Below, one piece after another: positions 10,740 to 19,013 of a stretch of DNA of 64,000 nucleotides. How positions within the stretch are numbered: position 1 is the stretch's first letter; the number at the start of each line of letters is the position of its first letter. The notes beneath the pieces are model-generated. The model was not told the DNA's origin, did not search any database, and saw only the letters and a list, made by a program, of their open reading frames with translations. The DNA is from JACRCT01 sp049841135 (GTDB lineage Bacteria > Myxococcota > Myxococcia > Myxococcales > UBA5297), in assembly GCA_049841135.1 (NCBI GenBank), contig JASGHK010000001.1, forward strand, positions 1,054,001 through 1,118,000. The letters run 5' to 3'. The position numbers and the translations under genes were made by a program.

Positions 10740-11615
10740 ATGAGCGCCCTCCTCAAGAAACGCTGGTTCCAGATCGCCCTGTACTGCGCGTTCTTCAGCT
10801 TCGCCTTCCAGCTGATGCTGTACCTGACCTTCCCCTACAAGCAGGTCGCCGACCGAATCGAGGCCGAGGCGAAGAGCGCCGGAATCGGGCTGCGCATCGG
10901 CGCCATGGGGCCCAGCCTGTTCTGGATCAAGGCCAAGAACCTCGCGCTCACCCCGCCCAAGCAGGAAGGCAGCCAGGCCGAGCCGCAGGCCATCCCCATC
11001 GACGAGATCCAGGTCCGCCCCACCCTGTTCCCGATCGGCGTGGCCTTCAAGGCCAACCTCTTCGGCGGCTCCATCGAGGGCAACACCGGGCGGCCGGGCA
11101 AGCGCTCGCCGCTGGTCATCCACCTCAAGAACCTCGACCTGTCGAAGACCAACTCCAAGGCCGCGGTGGGTCTGGACATGGTCGGAAAGCTCGATGCCGA
11201 CATCGACCTGATGCTCGACCCCGACGGCACCAAGACCACCGGCAAGCTGAGCTTCAACGGCACCGGGATGGTGATCAACGGCGGCACCGTGGCGCAGTTC
11301 GACCTGCCCAAGGTCGACCTGGGCCGGCTGGAGATGGCCTTCAAGCTCGACGCCGGCAAGGCCAGCGTCGACTTCTTCAAGGCTCAGGGCGCGGACGTCG
11401 AGGCGAACATGGAGGGCGACGTCACGCTGGCCCAGAAGCTGGCGATGTCGGCACTCAAGCTCAAGCTCAAGTTCAAGCTCGCCGACGAGTTCCTCAAGCG
11501 CTACTCGTTCATCCAGACGGGCCTGAACTTCGCGGCGACCAAGGACAGCAAGGGCTTCTACACCATCAACGTCAATCGGGTGCTGGGCAACCCGGGGTTC
11601 CAGCCGCAGCGGTAA
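10740..11615 (+). CDS. gspN: Type II secretion protein GspN
   Basis: Last gene of the secretion operon. The 291-residue protein has one N-terminal membrane segment (about residues 10-28) and a periplasmic beta-rich domain with repeated 'LFWIKAKNLAL' and 'LDLSKTNSKA' type strands, as in the deltaproteobacterial GspN family, distantly similar to AsmA-type proteins. Its function in secretion is not well defined; it is commonly the terminal gene of deltaproteobacterial type II operons. The start lies 42 bases after gspM, and a strong hairpin terminator follows. Confidence 0.85.
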   Translation: MSALLKKRWFQIALYCAFFSFAFQLMLYLTFPYKQVADRIEAEAKSAGIGLRIGAMGPSLFWIKAKNLALTPPKQEGSQAEPQAIPIDEIQVRPTLFPIGVAFKANLFGGSIEGNTGRPGKRSPLVIHLKNLDLSKTNSKAAVGLDMVGKLDADIDLMLDPDGTKTTGKLSFNGTGMVINGGTVAQFDLPKVDLGRLEMAFKLDAGKASVDFFKAQGADVEANMEGDVTLAQKLAMSALKLKLKFKLADEFLKRYSFIQTGLNFAATKDSKGFYTINVNRVLGNPGFQPQR

Positions 11616-11623
11616 TCGGGCAG

Positions 11624-11654
11624 CGGGCTTCGGGCTTCGGGCTTGGGCTTCGGG
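11624..11654. repeat. Short tandem heptad repeat GGGCTTC
   Basis: Just after gspN the heptamer GGGCTTC is repeated head to tail (two exact copies, then variants with T/G changes). Short heptad runs of this kind are common between myxobacterial genes; no function can be assigned. Confidence 0.6.
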
Positions 11655-11670
11655 TAGATGACCCAAAACG

Positions 11671-11702
11671 AAACCGCGCGCCCATCTCGGCGCGCGGTTT
11701 TT
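11671..11702 (+). terminator. Rho-independent terminator after the type II secretion operon
   Basis: An 11-bp perfect stem (AACCGCGCGCC, 11672-11682, pairing with 11689-11699) with a six-base loop is followed by TTTTT. A short A-run on the other side means it could also stop leftward transcripts from the DUF3006 gene. Confidence 0.88.
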
Positions 11703-11724
11703 CGTGTCTGCACTGGCGCCCGTA

Positions 11725-11747
11725 CCTACAGCCTACGGACTACAGCC
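11725..11747. repeat. 23-bp dispersed intergenic repeat, copy 1
   Basis: This 23-base segment is the exact reverse complement of 21775-21797 after cysD. Within it the octamer GGCTGTAG and the variant CCGTAGGC recur. Both copies are intergenic, close after the end of a coding region. Confidence 0.75.
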
Positions 11748-11761
11748 TGCAGCCTGATTTC

Positions 11762-12070
11762 TCAGCCGACGAAGAGATCCTTCATCAGGTTCTCGATCTC
11801 CTTCTTCATCTCGTCGGTCTTGGTCTGGTTGACCTTGGCCTTCACCAGCTTGTCGCCCTTCAGCTCCAGGTCCAGCCACTGCCCTTCCTTGACGCCCTTG
11901 GGCAGCTTGGACTTGAGGATGTTCATCGGCCCGCGCGCGTCACCGAAGTCGATGACCGCATACTTGCCCTCGAAGCGGTCGATGGCGCCCTGGAGCTTGG
12001 TGGTCTTGGCGGCCTCGGACTTCTTGGCGGAGACGGCGGCGGTCTTGGGGGTCGAATCGCTGATGCGCAT
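11762..12070 (-). CDS. DUF3006 family protein
   Basis: A 102-residue protein with a Ser/Lys/Ala-rich N-terminal extension of about 25 residues and then the DUF3006 domain: GAIDRFEGKYAVIDFGD, a short SH3-like beta barrel, and the conserved C-terminal helix KKEIENLMKDLF. The family is of unknown function and usually found as a single small cytoplasmic protein. GGAGAGAGAG precedes the start. It stands alone, convergent with the secretion operon and divergent from the following operon. Confidence 0.8.
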   Translation of the reverse strand: MRISDSTPKTAAVSAKKSEAAKTTKLQGAIDRFEGKYAVIDFGDARGPMNILKSKLPKGVKEGQWLDLELKGDKLVKAKVNQTKTDEMKKEIENLMKDLFVG

Positions 12071-12221
12071 GGGCTCTCTCTCCTCGTTGTGCGCCGTCTG
12101 GGGAAGTGAATCGGGTCGTGGCGCGGGCTTGAGGCTACATCATCGGGGGATCGAGGGCCGCAGTTGCGTGGAGCCTCAAGAGCCCGCCACCACTGGGAGT
12201 TTGGGCGCTATCCTCTCGGCC

Positions 12222-12857
12222 ATGGCCTCGGACGAAGAAGACCTCCGGCTCAACACGCTCCACCGGTTCCAGAAGCACTCGCCCCGGTTGACGCTGCAGG
12301 TCCACAGCCACTGCGAGGTGCCCGCCGGATGCGGCGGCGTGGTGCTGCGCTGGGTCGACCCGGACGCGGGCTTCGGCGCGGTGCTCCAGGTCCAGCCACG
12401 CGATGGAGCCCGCGCGTGGCTGGACGGCACCGAGGTGACCACCTCCCATCTCAACCTCGACTACGGCGAGCACGTCCTCGCGCTCCGCGTCGTTCCCCTG
12501 ACCGTCACCCTCGAGGCCAAGCGCTTCCTCCTCTTCAGCGGCAAGAAGGCCGGCCACCCCTTCGCCTGCGCCCTCGCCTCAGACGCGCCTCGCAATCCGC
12601 CCGCACCGCCCGCCACCGCCACGACCCAGCGCGGCTGGCGCGCCTCGGCCGTCGCGCCTGCAGGCTGGACCGAGCCGGGTTTCGACGACCGCGCTTGGTC
12701 CGAGCTCGGTCCGTGCCGCGTGGACGTCGCGCAGTCGGACTCGACGCAGCGATGGGCCTTCACGACGCTCGCGCGAGACGCCCACGCCCAGCTCCTCGAG
12801 CTGCCGGATGCATCGGAGGTCTTCGTTCGCCACCGCTTCCAGGTCGCGCGCCGATGA
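12222..12857 (+). CDS. Unknown beta-rich protein, first gene of radical SAM operon
   Basis: A 211-residue soluble protein without signal peptide. The first half is predicted to be strand-rich and includes a stretch resembling small-molecule or peptide binding beta-sandwich folds. Around residues 145-165 the sequence PAGWTEPGFDDRAW closely resembles the jelly-roll, galactose-binding-like modules attached to glycoside hydrolases. No catalytic motif is visible. Its stop overlaps the start of the radical SAM gene (ATGA at 12854), so the two are translationally coupled and probably act together, perhaps with this protein as the substrate-recognition or carrier partner. That role is inference. Confidence 0.65.
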   Translation: MASDEEDLRLNTLHRFQKHSPRLTLQVHSHCEVPAGCGGVVLRWVDPDAGFGAVLQVQPRDGARAWLDGTEVTTSHLNLDYGEHVLALRVVPLTVTLEAKRFLLFSGKKAGHPFACALASDAPRNPPAPPATATTQRGWRASAVAPAGWTEPGFDDRAWSELGPCRVDVAQSDSTQRWAFTTLARDAHAQLLELPDASEVFVRHRFQVARR

Positions 12858-14060
12858 CCGGGCGCAAGCCGCTGGTCCTGGTACCTCAGCACTTTGGCTC
12901 GCTGGTGTTCGACCGGCGCACGGCGCGTTATCTGCCGTTCGACCACGACGCCACCGAGTTCCTGTGCCGCTCGGCCGCCACGCCGTGGCAGCCGGGCCCG
13001 AACGCGGACTTCGTTCGCCACTTCGAGCGCCAGGGCTTCTTCGACCTCTCCGGCCGCTTCGCCGCCGACCTCCTTCAAGCTATCCCTCCAGCCGACCACC
13101 TGCTGGGCCCACTCGCCGTCCACCTCGAGGTGGTCGCGCGCTGCAACCTCTCCTGCGCCCACTGCTTCGCCTCGCCGATGCCGCGCCCCGGCGACGCGCT
13201 GTCGCTGGCCGAGCTCGAGCCGCTCTTCGCCGAGCTCGCTTCGCTCGGCGCCTTCCGCCTGGGCATCACCGGCGGCGAGCCGCTCCTTCGCCCCGACCTG
13301 TTCGAGCTGCTCGACCTTGCCCTCGCCGCCGGCCTGCACCCCTGCATCACGACCAACGGCCTGCTCATCGACGAGCACGTCGCGTGGAAGCTCGGGCGGC
13401 GCGGCCTCGTCTGGCTCAATGTGAGCCTCGACGGGGCCGACGCGCCCACCAACGACGCCATCCGCGGACCCGGCACCTTCGAACATGTCCTCGAAGGCCT
13501 CTCGGTCCTCCGGCGCCACGCCCGCTTCTCGCTGGCCTTCACGCTGACCTCCACCAATGCCTCGCAGGCCGGGGATTGCGCTCGGCTCGCGAGAGAGGTC
13601 GGCGCCGAGGCGGCGGTCTTCCGGCCGCTCTACCCAGTGGGCGCTGCCCGCTCGCGCCCTGAGCTTCTCCACTTCCTTCGCAACCTACGCGGCCGCCGTG
13701 CGTGACCTCGGGACCACGCCAACGGAGGACCCCTGCCTCTTCGCCACGGATCCCTTCGGCCCCCGCGACCGGGAGGCCTCGGAGGCGCGCGTGTTCACGA
13801 ACCCCGGCTGCGGCGCCGCGAACGTGGTCGCCAGCATCTCGGCCTCCGGCGACGTCAGCCCCTGCAGCTTCCTCGGACCCGACTTCGTCGCGGGCAACCT
13901 CCGCGAATCCAGCTTCCGGTCGCTCTGGGACGACAGCGCCGTCTTCCGCAGGCTGCGCGAGCCCCGCGGCACCTTTCGCGGTGGCTGCCGCGCCCGCGCC
14001 CAGGCTGCCCATGGAAGCGCCGAGGCTTCCGATCCCTGGCTGGAGCAAGCCCATGCCTGA
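12854..14060 (+). CDS. Radical SAM/SPASM enzyme, frame disrupted
   Basis: Restored, this is a 401-residue radical SAM protein. An N-terminal region of about 85 residues resembles the PqqD-like peptide-binding modules of peptide-modifying radical SAM enzymes. The cluster-binding motif CNLSCAHC follows near residue 97, with the GGEP motif about 40 residues later. The C-terminal SPASM-like part (NPGCGAANVVASISASG...PCSF, further Cys) is in another frame. Reading GAGCTTCTCC near 13665-13672 as GAGCTCTCC joins them as PELSTSFATYAAAVRDL. It lies between the unknown 211-residue protein and the formylglycine-generating-enzyme-like gene, with overlapping junctions. Substrate unknown; peptide or protein modification is plausible. 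Confidence 0.78.
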
Positions 14061-15177
14061 GCTCACCCCCGAGTTCCTCGCCAAGGTCCTCGACGCCACC
14101 TCGCCCCAGGGCGACCCGAGCGATGCCCTGGTCCTGGCCGACGCCTTCCTCGAACGCGGAGAGCCGAGAAGAGCCGCCGCCGCGCTGGATCGCGCGTTCG
14201 GCCTCGCCCCGAACGACCCGGATATCGCCCGGCAGCGCGCCGCGGTCCTCGAGAGCCTCGCGCTCGTGGAGCATGGCCTGCGCTTCCGCTTCGTCCCGGG
14301 CGGCCCGTTCCTCATGGGCTCGGCGGCCGGCGACCCTGACGAGCGCCCCGTCCACGTCGCGCGAACGGGCGACTTCTGGATCGCGGACGTTCCGCTGACG
14401 TGGGCCGCCTACTGCGACCTGCTCGGCTGGAAACCGCCGCCGGACGGCAGCCCGAAAGTAGAGGTGGAGCAGGACGAAGAGATCTACGAAGCCAACCAGA
14501 TGCGCCTCCAGTACTGCGAGACCGAAACCGTTCAAGCTGGAGACTGGCACGCGCACGCACCGGCGCAGGAATGGACCTCGAATGGCCAGCCGGTCACCAG
14601 CACCGACCTCTTCGGTACCCCGCCACGCACCCACCCGGACCGGCCATACCAGTACGACGTCAAGCCGCTCATCGCGGTGAGCTTCCTCCAGGCCGAGCGA
14701 CTCCGGCAGCGCTTGGCGACGCCCGCCCTCGAGCTTCGTCTGCCGACCGAAGACGAGTGGGAGAAGGCCGCGCGCGGCGGGCTCATCGGCGCGAAGTACT
14801 CATGGGGCCACGCGCCTCCTGATCCTGCGCGATGCGACTTCGGCCACTTCGGCGAGTTCGTCATCCACGACCCACGCCGCTACCCGCCCAACGGCTACGG
14901 GCTGCATGCCATGTGCGGCACGGTGATGGAGTGGACGAGCGACGTCTATGACGCGCTCACCTATCGCAACGGCAGGCCCGACCCGACCGGCTGGGTTCCC
15001 CCCAACCGCACCGGCCAGGCGCCTCGCAACCGCGCCACCCTCCCTCCTCGCGTCGTGCGTGGCGGCTCGTGGTCCGACTGCGCAGAGGCGTGCACCGTCA
15101 GCTTCCGCTGCTCCCAGGACGAACGGACCGAGACCCCGAGCATCGGCCTGCGGCTGGTGCGTTGCGAGCGCCGCTGA
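14053..15177 (+). CDS. TPR-linked formylglycine-generating-enzyme (SUMF1)-like protein
   Basis: A 374-residue protein. Residues 1-75 form a helical, TPR-like module (ALVLADAFLERGEPRRAAAAL). The rest is an FGE-sulfatase domain: FVPGGPFLMGS, then LPTEDEWEKAARGG, a 'GNVWEW'-type region altered to GTVMEWTSDVY, and RVVRGGSWSD near the end. This fold includes enzymes that oxidise Cys to formylglycine and non-catalytic or differently acting relatives such as EgtB. The start at 14053 is backed by GGAG 8 bases upstream and an 8-base overlap with the preceding gene; a longer start at 14011 is possible. Context suggests joint action with the radical SAM enzyme. Confidence 0.82.
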   Translation: MPELTPEFLAKVLDATSPQGDPSDALVLADAFLERGEPRRAAAALDRAFGLAPNDPDIARQRAAVLESLALVEHGLRFRFVPGGPFLMGSAAGDPDERPVHVARTGDFWIADVPLTWAAYCDLLGWKPPPDGSPKVEVEQDEEIYEANQMRLQYCETETVQAGDWHAHAPAQEWTSNGQPVTSTDLFGTPPRTHPDRPYQYDVKPLIAVSFLQAERLRQRLATPALELRLPTEDEWEKAARGGLIGAKYSWGHAPPDPARCDFGHFGEFVIHDPRRYPPNGYGLHAMCGTVMEWTSDVYDALTYRNGRPDPTGWVPPNRTGQAPRNRATLPPRVVRGGSWSDCAEACTVSFRCSQDERTETPSIGLRLVRCERR

Positions 15178-15203
15178 CTACTGCCCCTGCCGCAGGTGCG
15201 AGG

Positions 15204-15239
15204 CCCTCCCCCCTGCCCCCTACAAACTGCGGGAGGGGG
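15204..15239. repeat. C/G-rich inverted repeat, dispersed family, divergent copy
   Basis: CCCTCCCCCCTGCCCCC, a short A/C-rich loop and GCGGGAGGGGG resemble the framework of the repeats at 4150 and 35635, in the 208-base gap downstream of the SUMF1-like gene. It may act as a transcript end. Confidence 0.45.
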
Positions 15240-15385
15240 TTCGTCCCTTGCCATCCTCACCCTGGTCGGAGCTCTTCGCTCCTTCGCAGGCGACCGGCGC
15301 GCTACCGCGGGACTGCCGTCGCTCGGCCCGCTCATCGAGCGAGGATCCACGATACGCAGGCAGGGCGACGACCATCGCCCCTGCG

Positions 15386-15914
15386 TCACTCATCGGCGAG
15401 GGCGTGGAGGGTTCCGGCGACGGCCGACCGGACGGCAGGTGCAAGCTCGGTCGCTGCAAGCCTGAGCTTCGAGCGTTTTCACATCGAGCAGGCCGTGACC
15501 TATCAGAGCGCGGACGAAGTCGAGGTCCTTGGGGCGGCCAGCCACCAGCTTGGAGACCGCGAGGTCGTGCGTCTCGAGGCACCAGCCGGTCGCTCCTCGA
15601 GTCCCTGGCCCTCGCACGGGCACCAGGCGCTCTTCCCAGTCAGCTGGCAACGTCGCGGTCCTCTCCCCGACGCCTTGCGCGTAGTACCCGAACGTCTCGT
15701 GGAACTGGGAGAGCTCGCCGATGGCCCCGTCGATGATGTCCGCGCGCTCGGGGTGGTGCTTGGGGTAGACGTCAGCCTCCAGTGAGACCAGCACCTCGGG
15801 CGGAGCGTCTGGGTGCTCGCCAAGGATGGCCTGGCTCCCCACGATCACCAACTCATCGTCGTCGGCGATGACGGCGGCCGCCCGAATGATGTGCTCGAGC
15901 TGTGCGCGGTTCAT
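15386..15914 (-). CDS. DUF6036-like nucleotidyltransferase, possible toxin, C-terminus frame shifted
   Basis: Short nucleotidyltransferase-fold protein: VIVGSQAILGE near residue 25 matches the G-S nucleotide-binding turn, and SLEADVYP near residue 45 the acidic residues of the DUF6036/AbiEii-like group. Later LAVSKLVAGRPKDLDFVRAL is also typical. As read the protein ends in a Cys/Arg-rich tail at 15390; reading GAAGCTC near 15465-15472 as GAGCTC restores a plausible helical tail (LELRLAATELAP) ending at 15386, 175 residues in total. It follows a small upstream gene with a four-base overlap, the arrangement of a toxin-antitoxin pair. Toxin activity is inference. Confidence 0.65.
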
Positions 15915-16231
15915 CGGTCGCTCCCGTCACGCACGGCGCGCCAGATCCGCCAGCGCGTACGCGAATCGAGGATGCCGACGAAGGGCGTCGATTGCCGCAG
16001 CGCCTTGGCGGCCTCGCCTGGATCCACGAGCGCTCCGCAGATCTCCTCGAGCGGCCTGCCAAGGATCTCCCTCCAGGCGCTGGCGTATTGCGGATGCATC
16101 AGGCCTGCCGAGAGCCAGGCATCGACGCGTCGCCTCACGCCGTCGAGCAGCGAAGGGTCCGCCCGGAGCCTCCGCGCCACCTCGGCGTGAAGTGCGATGC
16201 TGCGCGCCTCTGCAAGTCGGTGCGAGTCCAC
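15911..16231 (-). CDS. Small partner of the nucleotidyltransferase, possible antitoxin
   Basis: A 106-residue helical protein with no signal peptide. The middle (about 40-70) contains LSAGLMHPQYASAWREIL and the C-terminal part ends with PFVGILDSRTRWRIWRAVRD. This composition and its place immediately upstream of a DUF6036-like protein, with ATGA overlap, fit an antitoxin-like or regulatory partner. The family is conserved but I do not know a demonstrated function. Confidence 0.6.
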   Translation of the reverse strand: MDSHRLAEARSIALHAEVARRLRADPSLLDGVRRRVDAWLSAGLMHPQYASAWREILGRPLEEICGALVDPGEAAKALRQSTPFVGILDSRTRWRIWRAVRDGSDR

Positions 16232-16330
16232 GCCCGGATTATAGCCACGAGGCAGCCAGGCTCTCAGACCCTGCGCTGGCCCTCTGGAGCCGACCTGTTG
16301 TCGGTGGATACATGCCTATCTTCAGCAGGC

Positions 16331-17398
16331 CTATCCCGCCTGCTTGCCGGCGAAGATGCTCATCTGCAGCGGGCTGACGTAGACGCTCGCGCCCTCCTGT
16401 AGCCCCAGCTCGCGGTAGCGCTCCTGCGACAGCTCGACGCGCACCGGGTCGCCCCACTCGGCCACCAGGTCCACCTTCACCAGCGGCCCCGCCGGGTTGA
16501 TCCGCTCCACCCGGGCTTTGAACTGACCTTCGCCCCTCCCCTCCAGCTCGATCTGAAGCTGGTGCGGCCGGATGTAGAGCGCCGCGATGTGCGCCCCACT
16601 GCGCGCGTGCTCCGGCGCGTCGACCTCGAGCGGCCCGACGATCGCCTTGCCGCCTTCGACGCGGCCGTGGAAGAGGTTCACGTCGCCCAGGAAGTCGAGG
16701 ACGAACGGGCTCGCAGGCTTCGCCCAGACCTCCGCCGGCGTCCCCGCCTGCTCCACCCGGCCCTGGTTCATCACCACCACCCGGTCGGCCGCCTCCAGGG
16801 CTTCTTCCTGGTCGTGCGTGACGAAGACGCTGGTGACGTGGAGCTCATCGTGGAGCCGCCGCAGCCAGCGCCGCAGCTCCTTGCGCACCTTGGCGTCCAG
16901 CGCACCGAACGGCTCGTCGAGCAGCAACACCTTGGGCTCCACCGCCAGCGCTCGCGCCAAGGCCACCCGCTGTCGCTGCCCGCCCGAGAGCTGGGCCGGC
17001 ATCCGCTGCGCCATCGCTTCGAGCTGCACGAGCTGCAGGAGCCGGGTGACGCGCTCCTCGATCTCCTTGGGCGGCGGCCGCGTCGCGCTGGGCCGCACGC
17101 GCAGCCCGAAGGCAATGTTCTCGAAGACCGTCATGTGCCGGAAGAGCGCGTAGTGCTGGAAGACGAAGCCGACGCGCCGGTCGGAGACGTGGCGCTTGGT
17201 CGAGTCCTCGCCGTCGAACAGCACGGTGCCGGTGTCCGGGACCTCGAGCCCGGCGATCAGGCGCAGCAGCGTCGTCTTGCCCGAGCCGGAGGGCCCGAGC
17301 AGCGCCACCAGCTCGCCGGTCTCCACGTGCAGGTCCACGTCGCGGACGGCGACGAAGGAGCCGAACTGCTTGCTCAGGTGCCGGACCTCGATGCTCAT
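16331..17398 (-). CDS. cysA: Sulfate/thiosulfate ABC transporter ATP-binding protein CysA
   Basis: ATPase of the sulfate importer. The 355-residue protein has Walker A GPSGSGKTT (about residues 35-43), the ABC signature LSGGQRQR, Walker B VLLLDEPFGALD, the H-loop VTHDQEEALE, and a C-terminal TOBE domain of about 100 residues as in CysA/PotA-type ATPases. It is the last gene of a leftward operon; its start overlaps the cysW stop by four bases. Confidence 0.95.
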   Translation of the reverse strand: MSIEVRHLSKQFGSFVAVRDVDLHVETGELVALLGPSGSGKTTLLRLIAGLEVPDTGTVLFDGEDSTKRHVSDRRVGFVFQHYALFRHMTVFENIAFGLRVRPSATRPPPKEIEERVTRLLQLVQLEAMAQRMPAQLSGGQRQRVALARALAVEPKVLLLDEPFGALDAKVRKELRRWLRRLHDELHVTSVFVTHDQEEALEAADRVVVMNQGRVEQAGTPAEVWAKPASPFVLDFLGDVNLFHGRVEGGKAIVGPLEVDAPEHARSGAHIAALYIRPHQLQIELEGRGEGQFKARVERINPAGPLVKVDLVAEWGDPVRVELSQERYRELGLQEGASVYVSPLQMSIFAGKQAG

Positions 17399-18189
17399 GA
17401 GGCGCGCCTCCGCGCGAGGGCGGTCTTGGCCACCAGAGTCACGAGCGCCATCGCCGCCAGCGCCGACGCGACGGCGAAGGCCGCGGCGAAGTTGTACTCG
17501 TTGTAGAGAATCTCGACGTGCAACGGCGCGGTGTTGGTCTCGCCACGCACGTGTCCGGAGACCACCGAGACCGCGCCGAACTCGCCGATGGCGCGGGCGT
17601 TGAGCAGCACCACGCCGTAGAGCAGCGCCCAGCTCACGTTGGGCAGCGTCACGCGCCGGAAGGTCTGCCAGCCGGAGGCGCCGAGCGCGAGCGCGACCTC
17701 CTCTTCCTCCGGGCCCTGCTCCTGCATCACCGGCACCAGCTCGCGCGCCACGAAGGGCACGGTCACGAAGAGCGTCGCCAGCAGGATCCCTGGCACCGCG
17801 AAGATGACCTTGAGCCCGTGCGCGTCGAGCCACGGCCCCAGGATCCCCTGAGCGCCGAAGACCAGGACGAAGGCGAGGCCCACGACGACCGGGGAGACCG
17901 CAAACGGCAGGTCGATGGCCGCCATCAGCAGGGCCCGCCCCGGAAAGTCGAACCGCGCCACGGCCCACGCCGCCGCCAGGCCGAAGAGCGTGTTGATAGG
18001 GACCGCGACGACGGCCGCCAGCGCGGTGAGCTTGAGCGCCGAGAGCGTGTCCGGCTGCGTCAGCGCGGCCCAGTACCCGGCCGCGCCGTCCGCGAAGGCC
18101 TGGGCGAAGACCGCGACCAAGGGCACGAAGAGGAAGCAGGCCAGGAAGGCCAGCGCTGCCGCGATTAGAAGCCATTGACCGGGCCTCAT
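17395..18189 (-). CDS. cysW: Sulfate ABC transporter permease CysW
   Basis: Inner-membrane permease of the sulfate importer. The 264-residue protein has about six transmembrane helices and the EAA-type coupling loop (EEEEVALALGASGWQTFRRVTLPNV) that contacts CysA. The tail region ARAIGEFGAVSVVSGH is characteristic of CysW. It overlaps cysT upstream and cysA downstream by four bases each. Confidence 0.95.
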   Translation of the reverse strand: MRPGQWLLIAAALAFLACFLFVPLVAVFAQAFADGAAGYWAALTQPDTLSALKLTALAAVVAVPINTLFGLAAAWAVARFDFPGRALLMAAIDLPFAVSPVVVGLAFVLVFGAQGILGPWLDAHGLKVIFAVPGILLATLFVTVPFVARELVPVMQEQGPEEEEVALALGASGWQTFRRVTLPNVSWALLYGVVLLNARAIGEFGAVSVVSGHVRGETNTAPLHVEILYNEYNFAAAFAVASALAAMALVTLVAKTALARRRAS

Positions 18190-19013
18190 GCCGTCGCCCC
18201 CCGCCGGCGAGCCCACGCCTGCAAGAGGTTGATGGTCGCCAGGAGCAGGAAGGAAACCACGAGCATCACCAGCGCGATGGCGGTGGCGCCGGCGAGGTCG
18301 TACTGCTCGAGCTTGGAGACGATGAGCAGCGGCGCGACCTCGGTCTTGCCCGGCAGGTTCCCGGAGATGAAGACCACCGAGCCGTACTCTCCGAGCGCGC
18401 GCGCGAAGGCGAGCGTGAAGCCGGTCAGCAGCGCAGGCAGGACCGAGGGGAGCAGCACCCGCCAGAAGATCTGCCCCCGCGTCGCGCCGAGGCTCGCGGC
18501 CGCGTCCTCGACCTCCGGATCCAGATCCTCGAGCACCGGCTGGACGGCGCGCACCACGAACGGCAGCCCGATGAAGGTCAGCGCCACGACCACGCCCAGG
18601 CGCGTGTAGGCCACCTGCATCCCAACGGCCGCCATCTTCTCTCCCAGCCAGCCCGTCGGCGCCCAGACCGCCGTCAGCGCGATCCCGGCGACCGAGGTCG
18701 GCAGGGCGAACGGGAGATCGACGCAGGCATCGACGATCCGCCGGCCCGGGAAGGGGCAGCGCACCAGCACCCAGGCCACGAGCAGCCCGAAGACCGCGTT
18801 GATGGCCGCCGCGACCAACGCCGCGCCGATGGAGAGCCCGCACGCCGCCAGCGCCCGCTCGCTCGTCACTGCCGAGAAGAACTGGTCCCAGCTCATCCGC
18901 CGGCCCTGCAGCGCGATCCCCGCCAGCGGCACCAGGACGACCAGGCCCAAGTACGTCAGCGTCAGCCCGAGCGACAGCCCGAAGCCCGGCAGGACGTGGC
19001 GGCGCGACTTCAT
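18186..19013 (-). CDS. cysT: Sulfate ABC transporter permease CysT (CysU)
   Basis: Second inner-membrane permease of the importer, paired with CysW. The 275-residue protein has about six membrane helices and the coupling loop EDAAASLGATRGQIFWRVLLPS. ALGEYGSVVFISGNLP near the C-terminus is a signature of the CysT group. It overlaps the binding-protein gene and cysW by four bases each. Confidence 0.95.
   Translation of the reverse strand: MKSRRHVLPGFGLSLGLTLTYLGLVVLVPLAGIALQGRRMSWDQFFSAVTSERALAACGLSIGAALVAAAINAVFGLLVAWVLVRCPFPGRRIVDACVDLPFALPTSVAGIALTAVWAPTGWLGEKMAAVGMQVAYTRLGVVVALTFIGLPFVVRAVQPVLEDLDPEVEDAAASLGATRGQIFWRVLLPSVLPALLTGFTLAFARALGEYGSVVFISGNLPGKTEVAPLLIVSKLEQYDLAGATAIALVMLVVSFLLLATINLLQAWARRRGATA

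Noticed and set aside
15250..15380. A small gene in the gap downstream of the SUMF1-like gene
   Set aside because: Open frames here are short, without ribosome site or recognisable product; the gap is better seen as a convergent intergenic region with a repeat.
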